Positions 1 through 8,717 of a stretch of 64,000 nucleotides of DNA are shown here, piece by piece; the first letter of the stretch is position 1; every line of letters begins with the position of its first letter. The position numbers and the translations under genes are program-made. Source of the stretch: Mesorhizobium zhangyense (lineage in GTDB: Bacteria > Pseudomonadota > Alphaproteobacteria > Rhizobiales > Rhizobiaceae). The DNA lies in assembly GCF_011045115.1 (NCBI RefSeq), contig NZ_JAAKZG010000008.1, forward strand, positions 62,001 to 126,000, written 5' to 3'. The notes under the pieces were generated by a model, which was not told the origin of the DNA, ran no database searches, and worked only from the letters and a program-made list of their open reading frames with translations.

Positions 1-185
1 CGTTCTTCCAGCCAGCGCAATCGGAAATTGGCGATCGACGGCAGGAAGATCAGCACTTCCGCGATCAGCACGAAAATGATGGTGAGCACGAGCAGCTTGG
101 TCGACAGCCCGCGCGAAAGGGGCACGGAGCGTCCCGTTTTCATGTCGGGGCTTTCATCGGCATCGCCAACGGTTTTGTCTGCCAT
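1..185 (-). CDS. Sensor histidine kinase, N-terminal fragment (partial)
   Basis: The gene runs off the left edge; only the first 61 or so residues are visible. They start at ATG 185-183 with a short polar leader. A segment SRGLSTKLLVLTIIF then leads into one hydrophobic helix at roughly residues 31-50. The leader and first transmembrane helix resemble the start of rhizobial membrane sensor kinases, where a periplasmic sensor, HAMP and kinase domains would follow. None of those domains is in the window, so the call rests on the N-terminus alone. It could be another membrane signalling protein. Confidence 0.45.
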   Translation of the reverse strand, partial: MADKTVGDADESPDMKTGRSVPLSRGLSTKLLVLTIIFVLIAEVLIFLPSIANFRLRWLEE

Positions 186-219
186 CCGACCTGTCTCAAA
201 CTCTCGATTCGCCGCCTAT

Positions 220-1647
220 CTAGCCGAAATGCCGTAGAAAGGCGACCAGGCGGCGAACCAGCTTCTTGCGCGTGGTGGGGGTAAAGTAGGTGATTGCGGC
301 GCGTTTGCCAATTTCGCCCATGGTGGGATAAGGCGCGACGAAGCGGGCGATGTCGCGAACGTCGAGCTTCTTCGACAGCGCCAGCGCCCAGAAATTGATC
401 ATTTCGCCGGCGCCAGAACCGACGATCGAGACACCGAGGATTTTGCCTCTGGCGTCAGTCACCAGCTTGATATGGCCATGCGTCTTGCGCTCTGCCTGGG
501 CGCGGTCGTTTTCGGCATAGGGCCAGCGCAACACGCGAATGGTCTTTTGCTTTTTGGCAGCCTCCGCTTCGGAAAGGCCGACATGGGCGATTTCCGGGTC
601 GGTGAAGGTGACGCGCGGAATGATGTCGAGGTTCTCGCGCGCCGAAAGTCGGAACAGCATGGCGCGTATCACCAGCCCGGCATGATAGTTGGCGACATGG
701 GTGAATTGCAGCGAGCCTGCAACATCGCCCACGGCATAGACGCGGCGGTTGCTGCTGCGCAGCGTGTCGTCCACCTTGATGCCCTTCTGGTCGAACAGGA
801 TGCCCGCCTTGTCGAGATCGAGCCCGGCGACATTGGCCAAGCGTCCTGCCGCCAGCAGAAGATGCGAGCCGTCGATCTTTTTAGCGCCGGCTGCAGTCTC
901 CAGGAACAGGCGCACCCCGTCCTCGCCCAGGCTTTCGACGCGCGCGAGTTTTGCGCCTTCGCGGATATCGACCCCTTCGGCACGGATTTGCGCGAGCGCT
1001 ATGGCTGAAATCTCGGGGTCTTCCTTGCCGAGCGCGCGCTCCGCCTCGATGACCGTTACGTCCGAACCAAGCCGGCGGTAAGCCTGCGCCAGTTCCATGC
1101 CGATCGGGCCGCCGCCAAGGATGACCAGATGGGCGGGGCGCTGCGTCAGGTCGAATACCGTCTCGTTGGTCAGGTAGCCGATGGAATCGAGCCCCGGTAT
1201 CTGCGGGATCAGCGGCGAGGAGCCGGTCGCGACGACGAAGCGGCGGGCGCGGATTTCGACGTCGCCGGCAATGACCGTCCTGGCATCCCTAAAACGGGCT
1301 TCCGCCTCGATCACATGGACGCCGAGCGCGGCGAAACGTCCGACGGAATCATTGGGGGCGATCGATGCGATCACCTCTTGGATATGGCGATGTACCGCCT
1401 CGAAGTCGATTTCAGGCTCAGTTGGAGCTATGCCGAATTTTGCGCCGCCTCGCATGGCATGGGCCTGTTTCGCAGCCGCTATCAGCGCTTTGGAAGGCAC
1501 GCAGCCATAGTTCAGGCAGTCGCCGCCCATCTTGCCTTTCTCGATCAGCACGACATGGACGCCGAAAGCTGCGGCGGCTGCCGCCACCGACAGACCGCCC
1601 GACCCGGCGCCGATCACACAGATGTCCGGGGTAAGCGTTTTGGTCAT
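220..1647 (-). CDS. FAD-dependent pyridine nucleotide-disulfide oxidoreductase (LpdA/MerA-like)
   Basis: A 475-residue flavoenzyme of the dihydrolipoamide dehydrogenase/mercuric reductase superfamily. The FAD-binding GAGSGG is at residues 13-18, the redox-active pair CLNYGC at Cys44/Cys49, a second dinucleotide motif GGGPIG near 175, and the C-terminal FAD motif AVGDVAG near 305. The C-terminal dimer-interface motif reads APYPTMGE, where LpdA has a catalytic His (HPT..E). A Tyr takes the place of that His, as in mercuric reductase. The C-terminal Cys pair of MerA is absent, so neither substrate is assured. It follows the TVP38-family gene by 61 bases on the same strand, a pairing I recall from other proteobacteria. 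The physiological disulfide substrate is unknown. Confidence 0.85.
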   Translation of the reverse strand: MTKTLTPDICVIGAGSGGLSVAAAAAAFGVHVVLIEKGKMGGDCLNYGCVPSKALIAAAKQAHAMRGGAKFGIAPTEPEIDFEAVHRHIQEVIASIAPNDSVGRFAALGVHVIEAEARFRDARTVIAGDVEIRARRFVVATGSSPLIPQIPGLDSIGYLTNETVFDLTQRPAHLVILGGGPIGMELAQAYRRLGSDVTVIEAERALGKEDPEISAIALAQIRAEGVDIREGAKLARVESLGEDGVRLFLETAAGAKKIDGSHLLLAAGRLANVAGLDLDKAGILFDQKGIKVDDTLRSSNRRVYAVGDVAGSLQFTHVANYHAGLVIRAMLFRLSARENLDIIPRVTFTDPEIAHVGLSEAEAAKKQKTIRVLRWPYAENDRAQAERKTHGHIKLVTDARGKILGVSIVGSGAGEMINFWALALSKKLDVRDIARFVAPYPTMGEIGKRAAITYFTPTTRKKLVRRLVAFLRHFG

Positions 1648-1708
1648 GAAGTCGCCTTGTGAAAGCAGGGCAGGAAGGCGGATGCGGATCGAGTTCCACT
1701 GCCGCGAG

Positions 1709-2479
1709 TCACGGCATGCGTGATATCCATGCCTTCTTTACGACGGCGGCTAGTGCCGCGACAAGCGCAAGGGCCACGAAGGCGATGGTGATCTGCGGTG
1801 TGACCAGGTCGCGTATGGTTGCCTGCTGGCCGGCGTTCCTGGCTGCGATCAGCACGCTGTCGCAACCCTGTCCGAGCCAGGCATAGGCGAATGCGCCCGG
1901 CATAATGCCTATGAAGGTTGCGACTATGTAGGTGCGCAGGCGCACCTTGAACAGCGCTGGCGCTATGTTGACGATGAAGAACGGAACGAACGGCGCTATG
2001 CGCAGCACGAGGAGATAGGCGAAGGCGTTCTTTTCGAAGCCGCGCGAGAGTTTGGTTGCCACGCTGCCGACACGCTCTCTCACATAGCCGGAGCAGAAGG
2101 TGCGCGCTGCCAAGAAGATGATCGTGGCGCCCACTGTCGCGCCGACAATGGCGAGCACGCCGCCAAACAGCCAGCCAAACAGGAAGCCGCCGAAGATCGT
2201 CAGGATGGATGCGGCTGGAAAGGAGAAGGCGACGGCAAGTGTATAGAGGACCACGAAGCCGAGCGGTGCGATGACGGGATTGGCCGCCACGAAGGCTTTC
2301 AGGGCCTGCCGGCTTTGGCCGAGATATTCCAGCGACAGATACTGGTGCCAGCCCAGTGCGTAGCCAAGCACGAGGCCTGCCGCGACGATTGCGAGCGGAA
2401 CAAAATGCCAGCGGCCCGGTTCGGGCATGCCGCCATTGCAGTTTCCGCTCATATTGGCTCCGGCAGCCTTTTGGTTCAC
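1709..2479 (-). CDS. TVP38/TMEM64 (DedA-superfamily) membrane protein
   Basis: A 256-residue polytopic inner-membrane protein. The first helix is near residues 28-46. A central SNARE-associated/VTT domain contains the glycine-rich FGGFLFGWLFGG segment, followed by a conserved FLAARTFCSGYVRER region and two or three further helices. Members of this family are proposed lipid scramblases or small-molecule transporters; no substrate can be read here. It is the upstream partner of the flavin disulfide reductase, and the two are probably one transcript. The start used gives MNQKAAGANMSG; a later ATG at residue 10 is an alternative. Confidence 0.8.
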   Translation of the reverse strand: MNQKAAGANMSGNCNGGMPEPGRWHFVPLAIVAAGLVLGYALGWHQYLSLEYLGQSRQALKAFVAANPVIAPLGFVVLYTLAVAFSFPAASILTIFGGFLFGWLFGGVLAIVGATVGATIIFLAARTFCSGYVRERVGSVATKLSRGFEKNAFAYLLVLRIAPFVPFFIVNIAPALFKVRLRTYIVATFIGIMPGAFAYAWLGQGCDSVLIAARNAGQQATIRDLVTPQITIAFVALALVAALAAVVKKAWISRMP

Positions 2480-2822
2480 CGTCTCGCTTCCATCATCATC
2501 CTGCGCGGGTTACCGCGGCAAGAGGCCGGTCCGCCTGGGTTCAGTTGATAGACAAAAGCCGCCGAAGCAAGCTGTTCTCGTGTAAACTCACCGTCTATTG
2601 ATCGCGTTTCACGAAAAGCTCACCCTGCCGTGACGGGCTTTACGGCTGACGCAGATGCCGCAATCCCGGCGATTGACTCAGCGAAACCTTCTTTCTATAA
2701 GCCCGCACACGCTCGGGCCCTTCGTCCGGCGCAATTTGCATTGCGCCAAGACAAGCCCGGCACAGCTCCTGTTACATGAGTGACAGATACAAGAAGGGCC
2801 GCACACCGCGGTATTAAAACAA
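2480..2822. promoter_or_regulatory. Intergenic region with probable rpmH-operon promoter
   Basis: A 343-base gap between the divergent TVP38 gene and rpmH. The best sigma70-like promoter pointing right is TTGACT at 2673-2678, a 16-base spacer and CTATAA at 2695-2700, which leaves a leader of about 120 bases before rpmH. I see no ORF with a credible ribosome-binding site. The leader contains GC-rich stretches that could fold, but no riboswitch motif I recognise. Confidence 0.5.
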
Positions 2823-2957
2823 ATGAAGCGTACCTATCAGCCATCCAAGCTCGTCCGTAAGCGTCGGCACGGTTTCCGTGCGCGCATGGCCACCAAAGGT
2901 GGTCGCGGCGTCGTCGCAGCTCGCCGCAACCGCGGCCGCAAGCGGCTGTCCGCATAA
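2823..2957 (+). CDS. rpmH: 50S ribosomal protein L34
   Basis: A 44-residue, extremely basic protein that starts [19 protein letters not shown] and ends in the Arg/Lys-rich tail [11 protein letters not shown]. Both are diagnostic for bacterial L34, and the length is typical. L34 is one of the last proteins to join the 50S subunit and packs against 23S rRNA. It is followed 18 bases later by rnpA, the nearly universal bacterial order, so the two are co-transcribed. It is too short to stand out in routine ORF finding. Confidence 0.97.
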   Translation: MKRTYQPSKLVRKRRHGFRARMATKGGRGVVAARRNRGRKRLSA

Positions 2958-2975
2958 GAAGAAGAGAAGAGACCG

Positions 2976-3329
2976 TTGCCGGATAACGGCAAGTCAGAAT
3001 TTCTGCCTCCGCTGCGGCTTCGCAAGCGAGCTGAATTTCTTGCCGTCCGGCGTGGTGAAAAGCGCCGCGGGCGGCTTTTTCTCATGGAAGTCCTGGATCG
3101 CGGCGTGACGGAAGCGCCGCGTGTCGGCTTCACGGTCACCAAGAAGGTCGGAAATGCGGTTGTGCGCAATCGCATCCGCCGCCGCCTCAAGGAGGCGGTT
3201 CGCGTCCATGCCGCAGGTGACATGCAGCCTGGCAAGGACTATGTGATCGTCGGGCGGGAAGATATCCTGACGGCTCCTTTCGATGAGCTTGCTGCCGAGC
3301 TCAAACGACGAATTCGCGGAACGCGTTAA
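2976..3329 (+). CDS. rnpA: Ribonuclease P protein component
   Basis: A 117-residue basic protein cofactor of RNase P, which matures the 5' ends of tRNAs with the RNA subunit. The signature [13 protein letters not shown], with the RNR core at residues 64-66, and the preceding [12 protein letters not shown] strand are clear. Translation appears to start at TTG 2976, with a purine-rich GAAGAAGAGAAGAG stretch just upstream as the ribosome-binding site. No ATG lies early in the frame. The gene sits between rpmH and yidC, the standard order, and yidC begins 9 bases after its stop. Confidence 0.95.
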   Translation: MPDNGKSEFLPPLRLRKRAEFLAVRRGEKRRGRLFLMEVLDRGVTEAPRVGFTVTKKVGNAVVRNRIRRRLKEAVRVHAAGDMQPGKDYVIVGREDILTAPFDELAAELKRRIRGTR

Positions 3330-3338
3330 GGGTTTTCG

Positions 3339-5156
3339 ATGGAAAACAACCGGAATTTCTTCATCACGATCGCGCTTTCGGTGCTGATCCTGACCCTGTG
3401 GCAGGTGTTCTACATGAACCCGCGCATCGAGCGCGAGCGTGAAGTCGCCCAGATCGAAGCCCAGCGCGTCGAGGCCGAAAAGAAGGCCCAGCAGCCAGCC
3501 GGGCAGGGCGCAACGGGCGCTGATGTGCCTGCTACGCCAGGCGCGGTTCCCGCTATTCCGGGCGTCGATGGCGCAACGGCTGCGAGCCGCGACCAGACCG
3601 TTGGTTCTTCGCAGCGCGTCAAGATCGATACGCCAAGCCTTGCCGGCTCGATCAATCTGACCGGCGCGCGCATCGACGATCTTCTCCTGAAGGATTATCA
3701 CGTCACGGTCGACAAGACCTCGCCCGAGATCGATCTGCTCAATCCGGCCGCGTTGCCGAACGGCTACTACGCCGAGATCGGCTTCGTCGGCAGCGAGGCA
3801 ACGGGCGCGGTGCCCGGTCCCGATACGGTCTGGACCGCTGACGCCGGCGCCACGCTGACGCCGACAACGCCCGTCACGCTGACCTACACGAACGACAAGA
3901 GCCTGACGTTCAAGCGCACGATCAGCATCGATTCCGACTACATGTTCACGGTCTCCGACACGGTTTCGAATGCCGGATCGGCACCGGTGACGCTCTCCAA
4001 CTACGGCCGCGTCATCCGCTTCGACAAGCCGACGACTGCAAGCGTCTATGTGCTGCATGAAGGCCTGATCGGTGTGACCGGCGAAGAAGGCCTGCACGAA
4101 ATCAAATATTCGTCCATCGAGAAGGACAAGCAGGTCGTTCCCGGCAAGTCGACCAATGGCTGGCTCGGCATCACCGACAAATACTGGGCCGTGGCCATGG
4201 TGCCTTCCGAGAAGCAGGCGTTCCAGCCGCGCTTCAGCTATTTCAGCGAAGGCCGTCCGCGCTATCAGTCCGACTATATGACCGACCCGCTGACCGTCGA
4301 TGCCGGCCAGTCGGCGACCGTCGAGACGATGGTCTTCGCCGGCGCCAAGGAAGTGAACAAGATCAACGGTTATGAGAAGGACCGCAACATCCGCCAGTTC
4401 GACCTTCTGATCGACTGGGGCTGGTTCTATTTCATCACCAAGCCGATGTTCTGGCTGATCGATACGCTCTACAAGCTGCTTGGCAATTTCGGCCTCTCGA
4501 TCCTCGCCACCACCGTCATCGTCAAGGCCATCTTCTTCCCGCTTGCCAACAAGTCCTACAAGTCCATGGCGAACATGAAGATGGTGCAGCCCAAGATGCT
4601 GGAAATCCGCGAGAAATACGCGGACGACAAGATGAAGCAGCAGCAGGCGATGATGGAGCTGTACAAGACGGAGAAGATCAATCCGCTGGCCGGCTGCTGG
4701 CCGGTGCTGATCCAGATCCCGGTGTTCTTCGCGCTCTACAAGGTGCTCTACATCACCATCGAAATGCGCCATGCGCCGTTCTTCGGCTGGATCCAGGATT
4801 TGGCCGCGCCCGATCCGACGTCGCTGTTCAACCTGTTCGGCCTGCTGCCGTTCATGGTGCCGCAGTACCTGCACATTGGCGTCTGGCCGCTCATCATGGG
4901 CATCACCATGTTCCTGCAGATGCGCATGAACCCGACGCCGCCGGACCCGACGCAGGCGATGATCTTCACCTGGATGCCGGTGATCTTCACCTTCATGCTG
5001 GCATCTTTCCCGGCGGGCCTCGTCATCTACTGGGCGTGGAACAACTCGCTGTCGATCCTGCAGCAGGGCGTCATCATGAAGCGCCAGGGCGCCAAGATCG
5101 AGCTATGGGACAACCTCGTCGCCTTGTTCAAGAAGAAACCGTCGCCCGCTGAATAG
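3339..5156 (+). CDS. yidC: Membrane protein insertase YidC
   Basis: A 605-residue inner-membrane insertase (OxaA/YidC) that places Sec-dependent and Sec-independent proteins in the membrane. An N-terminal anchor (about residues 6-24) is followed by an Ala/Pro/Gln-rich linker and the large periplasmic beta domain of Gram-negative YidC. The conserved insertase core starts near residue 370, with the typical NPLAGCWPVLIQIPVFFALY segment and five transmembrane helices in all. The C-terminus is short and basic. Length is normal for alphaproteobacteria. It follows rnpA closely and is closed by a strong terminator, so in this genome the transcript does not run on into engB. Confidence 0.97.
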   Translation: MENNRNFFITIALSVLILTLWQVFYMNPRIEREREVAQIEAQRVEAEKKAQQPAGQGATGADVPATPGAVPAIPGVDGATAASRDQTVGSSQRVKIDTPSLAGSINLTGARIDDLLLKDYHVTVDKTSPEIDLLNPAALPNGYYAEIGFVGSEATGAVPGPDTVWTADAGATLTPTTPVTLTYTNDKSLTFKRTISIDSDYMFTVSDTVSNAGSAPVTLSNYGRVIRFDKPTTASVYVLHEGLIGVTGEEGLHEIKYSSIEKDKQVVPGKSTNGWLGITDKYWAVAMVPSEKQAFQPRFSYFSEGRPRYQSDYMTDPLTVDAGQSATVETMVFAGAKEVNKINGYEKDRNIRQFDLLIDWGWFYFITKPMFWLIDTLYKLLGNFGLSILATTVIVKAIFFPLANKSYKSMANMKMVQPKMLEIREKYADDKMKQQQAMMELYKTEKINPLAGCWPVLIQIPVFFALYKVLYITIEMRHAPFFGWIQDLAAPDPTSLFNLFGLLPFMVPQYLHIGVWPLIMGITMFLQMRMNPTPPDPTQAMIFTWMPVIFTFMLASFPAGLVIYWAWNNSLSILQQGVIMKRQGAKIELWDNLVALFKKKPSPAE

Positions 5157-5170
5157 CGGGACCCCGATCG

Positions 5171-5203
5171 AAAAAAGCCCCGGTTCGTCCGGGGCTTTTT
5201 TTG
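5171..5203 (+). terminator. Rho-independent terminator after yidC
   Basis: GCCCCGG (5177-5183), a short loop and CCGGGGC (5189-5195) form a GC-rich hairpin followed by a run of seven T. An A-run on the other side means it may also stop the convergent gene at 5233-5859. Confidence 0.9.
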
Positions 5204-5232
5204 TTGGCGCATCGCCTCTCTGAGCGTTCTGA

Positions 5233-5859
5233 CTAGTGGACGCCGTAGATCTTGGCGATCCGCTGGTAGTAGTCATTGGCGTCGTCCAGCCGTTTCATGA
5301 ACTGCGTGGCGACTTCGGGCTTGGTTGGCGGGCACCCCTTGCTGACGTAATAGTCGGCATCCCGCAGGATGCCGGAGTGGGTCGCATAGAAATTCACGAA
5401 AAGAGCAAGGTTGGGATCGCCGAAGTCTGCCAGCTTGGGGGCGATCGAATCGTAGATCGGCGTGGACCGCACGAAGGCGTTGTCCAACTCCTGGATAACG
5501 CCGGAGCAGCCGGCCGAACTGCCTGCCGCTGCATCGCCACTAACGGCGTGAAAGGTCGACGCGGCCTGCCGCACCCTCTGAAGCACGTCGTTCATGCTTC
5601 TGGCTTCGACGGCGAGCGCGTGGCCGGCATGGACGGTTGCCTCGGCGTTTCGCTGAGCCATGGTTTCCTGCTGAAAAGCCGTGCTCAGCGCCAGGATGCC
5701 GGCTGCCGTCGCAAAGCCTATCAGCGTTCCGAGCATGGTTTGCCATTCCCGGAGCGTACCGATCCAGGTCACGGAGCCGTCGGTTCGTATATCGGCCAGA
5801 ATGACGACGACCAGACCGGCGACGATAAGCGCAACTGCTATAGAAGATATTGCGAGCAT
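5233..5859 (-). CDS. Small membrane-anchored protein of unknown function
   Basis: A 208-residue protein starting at ATG 5859 (MLAISSIAVALIVAG). Two hydrophobic segments near residues 2-22 and 40-60 flank a short polar loop. A mostly helical soluble region follows (about 65-208) and contains a GCSG segment and a second Cys near the C-terminus. No family is recognised. The frame stays open upstream for about 900 bases, but that part lies antisense to the acetyltransferase, and the hydrophobic start at 5859 is the natural N-terminus. It converges on yidC and shares its terminator. Confidence 0.6.
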   Translation of the reverse strand: MLAISSIAVALIVAGLVVVILADIRTDGSVTWIGTLREWQTMLGTLIGFATAAGILALSTAFQQETMAQRNAEATVHAGHALAVEARSMNDVLQRVRQAASTFHAVSGDAAAGSSAGCSGVIQELDNAFVRSTPIYDSIAPKLADFGDPNLALFVNFYATHSGILRDADYYVSKGCPPTKPEVATQFMKRLDDANDYYQRIAKIYGVH

Positions 5860-6108
5860 GGAATTTTCCGCGCACTTGCCGCTGAAAATAGCCGAAATTC
5901 TCCAGAAGCAACAGCAGTCCGTATGGATGACGTTACCGTCGCGGCCAGCAATTCGGTGTGGACGCACCAAGGTCTCAAGGCTAAACAGGTCATCAACAGG
6001 AGTTGTTTCGATGGTCGGTTGAGCGAGATCCGTTTCGCCAGGCGTCAAATGCGCCGGAGCGGATCGCATCATCTCATCCCTTGCGAATCCATCACGACGG
6101 AACTTGCC

Positions 6109-6747
6109 ATGACTGGTCCCAATCCCTCCATTAAGCACCCGGTAGCGCTTCACCCGCGCGTCGGCTACCTTAAGGCGCTGGTCGATGCCGAAAACATCGA
6201 AATCGGCGATTTCACCTATTACGACGATCCGGACGGTCCCGACCGCTTCGTCGAAAAATGTGTACTGCACCACTATCCCTTCATCGGTGACAAGCTCATC
6301 ATCGGGAAATACTGCGCAATCGCGGAGGGCGCGAAGTTCGTCATGAACGGCGCCAATCACGCCATGTCCGGCTTTTCCACCTATCCGTTCAACATTTTCG
6401 GCCATGGCTGGGAGGTTGGGTTCGACCCGACGACGTGGTCCAAGGAAGTGCGCGGCGATACGGTCATCGGAAACGACGTCTGGATCGCCATGGAAGCGTT
6501 GATCATGCCGGGCGTCACCGTCGGAGATGGCTCGATCGTTGCCGCGCGTGCAGTCGTCACTCATGACGTGCCGCCTTACTCCATTGTCGCCGGCAATCCG
6601 GCCAAAGTCGTCAAGACGCGCTTCGACAGAAGGACCGTCGATCGCCTGCTGAGGGTGGCCTGGTGGGATTGGCCGGTTGACAAGGTGACGCGTAACCTTG
6701 ATGCCATACGCGGCGCCGACATTTCCCGGCTGGAGCAAGCGAATTGA
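6109..6747 (+). CDS. CatB/Vat-type hexapeptide O-acetyltransferase
   Basis: A 212-residue acyltransferase of the xenobiotic acyltransferase (XAT) group, which includes CatB chloramphenicol and Vat streptogramin acetyltransferases. The left-handed beta-helix is visible as hexapeptide repeats ([19 protein letters not shown] and later [18 protein letters not shown]). The catalytic His is in NGANHAMSG (His84), and the coenzyme A segment [13 protein letters not shown] is near residue 165. Start chosen at ATG 6109; the frame is open further upstream but without family sequence. Its stop overlaps the engB start by four bases, so it is translationally coupled to engB. Whether it acts on antibiotics or sugars cannot be told. 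Confidence 0.88.
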   Translation: MTGPNPSIKHPVALHPRVGYLKALVDAENIEIGDFTYYDDPDGPDRFVEKCVLHHYPFIGDKLIIGKYCAIAEGAKFVMNGANHAMSGFSTYPFNIFGHGWEVGFDPTTWSKEVRGDTVIGNDVWIAMEALIMPGVTVGDGSIVAARAVVTHDVPPYSIVAGNPAKVVKTRFDRRTVDRLLRVAWWDWPVDKVTRNLDAIRGADISRLEQAN

Positions 6748-7409
6748 GCGAATACACAAAGACGAGCCTGCCGGTGGCGAGCAGCCTCTTCACCAACACA
6801 TGGATTTTCATCCGCGGCGTTCCGTCGATGAAATTCCTGCCGCCGGAAGGCCCGCCCGAGATCGCCTTTGCCGGGCGCTCCAATGTCGGCAAGTCTTCGC
6901 TGATCAACGGGCTGGTCGGGCAGAAGGGCCTTGCGCGCACCTCCAACACGCCTGGGCGCACGCAGGAGCTCAACTATTTCGTGCCGGACGGCTTTTCGGG
7001 GGTGGGCGACGACCTGCCGCCGATGGCGCTGGTCGACATGCCGGGCTACGGCTACGCCAAGGCGCCGAAGGATCAGGTCGACGAATGGACCAAGCTGGTC
7101 TTCGACTATCTCAAGGGGCGGGTCACGCTGAAGCGCGTCTATGTCCTGATCGATGCGCGCCACGGCATCAAGAAGAATGACGAGGATGTGCTGACCCTTC
7201 TCGACAAGGCTGCCGTCTCCTACCAGATCGTGCTGACCAAGACCGACAAGATCAAGGCGGCCGGCGTGCCGCGCCTGATCACCGAGACACTGGAAAAGAT
7301 ACGCAAGCGCGCGGCTGCCTTTCCCACCGTTATCGCTACCTCTTCGGAGAAGGGCGACGGCATGGAAGAACTGCGCGAGGCAATAGCGCTCGCCGTTCGC
7401 GGCGGCTGA
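6744..7409 (+). CDS. engB: Ribosome biogenesis GTP-binding protein YihA/YsxC
   Basis: A 221-residue essential GTPase for 50S subunit assembly. G1 is GRSNVGKS at residues 44-51, the switch region holds TPGRTQ, G3 is DMPGYGYA near 105, and G4 is TKTDK near 165. Translation probably starts at TTG 6744, overlapping the acetyltransferase stop (TTGA). In most Rhizobiales engB lies between yidC and argB. Here an acetyltransferase has come in ahead of it, and argB lies more than 11 kb further on. Confidence 0.95.
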   Translation: MSEYTKTSLPVASSLFTNTWIFIRGVPSMKFLPPEGPPEIAFAGRSNVGKSSLINGLVGQKGLARTSNTPGRTQELNYFVPDGFSGVGDDLPPMALVDMPGYGYAKAPKDQVDEWTKLVFDYLKGRVTLKRVYVLIDARHGIKKNDEDVLTLLDKAAVSYQIVLTKTDKIKAAGVPRLITETLEKIRKRAAAFPTVIATSSEKGDGMEELREAIALAVRGG

Positions 7410-7474
7410 ACGGCAAGCCGGTCTGGCAGACCATGCCGGCGAACCGCTGCGGCGGCTTTCATTGCGGCATTCGC

Positions 7475-7651
7475 CTATGCTTGCCAGAAGCGCTTGGCGA
7501 TCTCAGCCTCGGCCTGCCGTTTCGTCAGGCCGATATCGTCGATCAAATGGGGATTGGCCTTCGCCATTTGCTCAAGGTTCCAGCGAAAGCGTATCCGCTC
7601 GCTCCAGGTCGCGATAATGCTTCGCGGGGCCGACGCGAATGTATCGTTCAT
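7475..7651 (-). CDS. DUF1127 small protein
   Basis: A 58-residue protein, MNDTFASAPRSIIATW at the start, with the DUF1127 pattern: an Arg-rich amphipathic helix (WSERIRFRWNLEQMAK), then LIDDIGLTKRQAEAEI and a short tail ending in FWQA. The start is preceded by a strong AGGAGG ribosome-binding site (reverse complement of 7659-7664). Small DUF1127 proteins in Agrobacterium and Brucella relatives affect phosphate, carbon and RNA metabolism; the role of this copy is unknown. Confidence 0.85.
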   Translation of the reverse strand: MNDTFASAPRSIIATWSERIRFRWNLEQMAKANPHLIDDIGLTKRQAEAEIAKRFWQA

Positions 7652-7683
7652 GGCAACCTCCTATGGTTGAGGGCCGGGGCCCT

Positions 7684-7771
7684 TGACCTGAAAGAGGCTG
7701 AATTCTGCAGGATGCGAACAGCGCCGTAATTAAGCGCGCCCAAATAGTTCGAAAAACTTCCAAACGGCTAC
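7684..7771 (+). repeat. Diverged direct repeat, copy 1
   Basis: About 88 bases that align with 9241-9327 in the same orientation. The best-kept core is CGAACAGCG, followed by matching ATAAT-AAG and GTTC-AAAA--CTT blocks; identity over the aligned part is roughly 70-75 % by eye. The two copies flank the TetR and RidA genes. Nothing coding is seen in it. Confidence 0.55.
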
Positions 7772-7828
7772 ATGCAACCGACTGGCATCGATCCTACGCA
7801 TTTGAGTACGAGGCGAAGGAAGCGTTCG

Positions 7829-8566
7829 TTATCTTGGAGACAGGCCATCGAGCAGCAAGCCGAGGCCTTCCCGGAAAGCACCATCCCAATCGTTATCCAA
7901 CAGCAGGCGGGAGCGTTCGATTGTCGGGTAGCGTTCGCTGAGACGTGTAAGGCGCTGCTGCGCCGCGTTCCTGTCGTCGTCCGAGACGTCGAAGCTCGCC
8001 CGGGTGATGGTGGCGCCCATCACATAGTTCCAGAGCGACCATATCGCGACGTTCAGACCCGCGTCCGCTACACCGGCGCTGGACAAGATCTTGCTCAGCA
8101 GTTCCAGGCGGCTGAGGATGTTCGGGCCGAGCGCCCGGCGCGGCAACAGCGATGCCGACCAGGGATGGCGCAGCATGCTGGCGCGCCAGTCTTCGAGCAT
8201 ATGAAAGACTTTCTCGCGCCATGCTTGAGACTCGATTGGTTGCGGCGGTCCGCGATATTCGAGCACCGAGTCGAGCGCCAGATCGAAGACATCCTCCTTG
8301 TTGTCGACGTGCCAATACAGGCTCATCACGCCCGAGCCGAGGCGATCGGCCAGCCGACGCATCGTCAATCCGTCGAGCCCTTGAGCGTCCAGCAGTTCAA
8401 CAGCGGTCGCCACGATACGTTCGCGCGAGAGCGGCGGTTCATTGCGCGGCTCCTGCACGGGCTGTTGCTGCTCGCCTATCCGTGGAGACCGTTTGCTGCG
8501 GGCGCCGCTACGTTTGGCTGCCATTCGTCTTTCCTCGCTGGTCGGAACCTCGATTTTGGCAGGCAA
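7829..8566 (-). CDS. TetR/AcrR-family regulator (TetR_C type)
   Basis: A 245-residue repressor. A basic N-terminal tail of about 45 residues precedes the TetR helix-turn-helix (REREIVATAVELLDAQG type, residues about 48-95, with GLTMRRLADRLG and VMSLYWHVDNKED). The C-terminal domain resembles the tetracycline-repressor ligand domain. An internal Met at residue 15 (MAAKRSG) is an alternative start. It is divergent from the RidA gene, with two similar repeats in the shared region that look like its operators. The likely target is therefore the RidA gene and itself. The ligand is unknown. Confidence 0.85.
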   Translation of the reverse strand: MPAKIEVPTSEERRMAAKRSGARSKRSPRIGEQQQPVQEPRNEPPLSRERIVATAVELLDAQGLDGLTMRRLADRLGSGVMSLYWHVDNKEDVFDLALDSVLEYRGPPQPIESQAWREKVFHMLEDWRASMLRHPWSASLLPRRALGPNILSRLELLSKILSSAGVADAGLNVAIWSLWNYVMGATITRASFDVSDDDRNAAQQRLTRLSERYPTIERSRLLLDNDWDGAFREGLGLLLDGLSPR

Positions 8567-8592
8567 CGTCAGGAATGTCGATCTTGAGCGCT

Positions 8593-8636
8593 TGACTCGT
8601 ACGTCGTACCATACGATGACTCGTACATCGCACGAT
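8593..8636. promoter_or_regulatory. Tandem operator-like repeats between TetR and RidA genes
   Basis: Two near-identical units, TGACTCGTACGTCGTAC at 8593-8609 and TGACTCGTACATCGCACG at 8617-8634, are spaced 24 bases apart. The first also contains an inverted TCGTA/TACGA pair (8597-8601 and 8612-8616). Placement in the divergent gap of a TetR gene suggests repressor sites; which promoter they cover is inferred. Confidence 0.55.
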
Positions 8637-8717
8637 CAATCTGGGCGATGGGCTGAAGTTCAATCACGCCGGCCGCGAGGGGACTTTGCTCGCGGTCCGC
8701 AGATTCAAGAGAAAATC

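Noticed and set aside
2994-4874. 626-codon open frame on the minus strand
   Set aside because: It lies antisense to rnpA and yidC, both certain genes; composition is typical of shadow frames.
5860-6759. N-terminal extension of the minus-strand gene at 5233-5859
   Set aside because: The added part is antisense to the acetyltransferase; a hydrophobic natural start exists at 5859.
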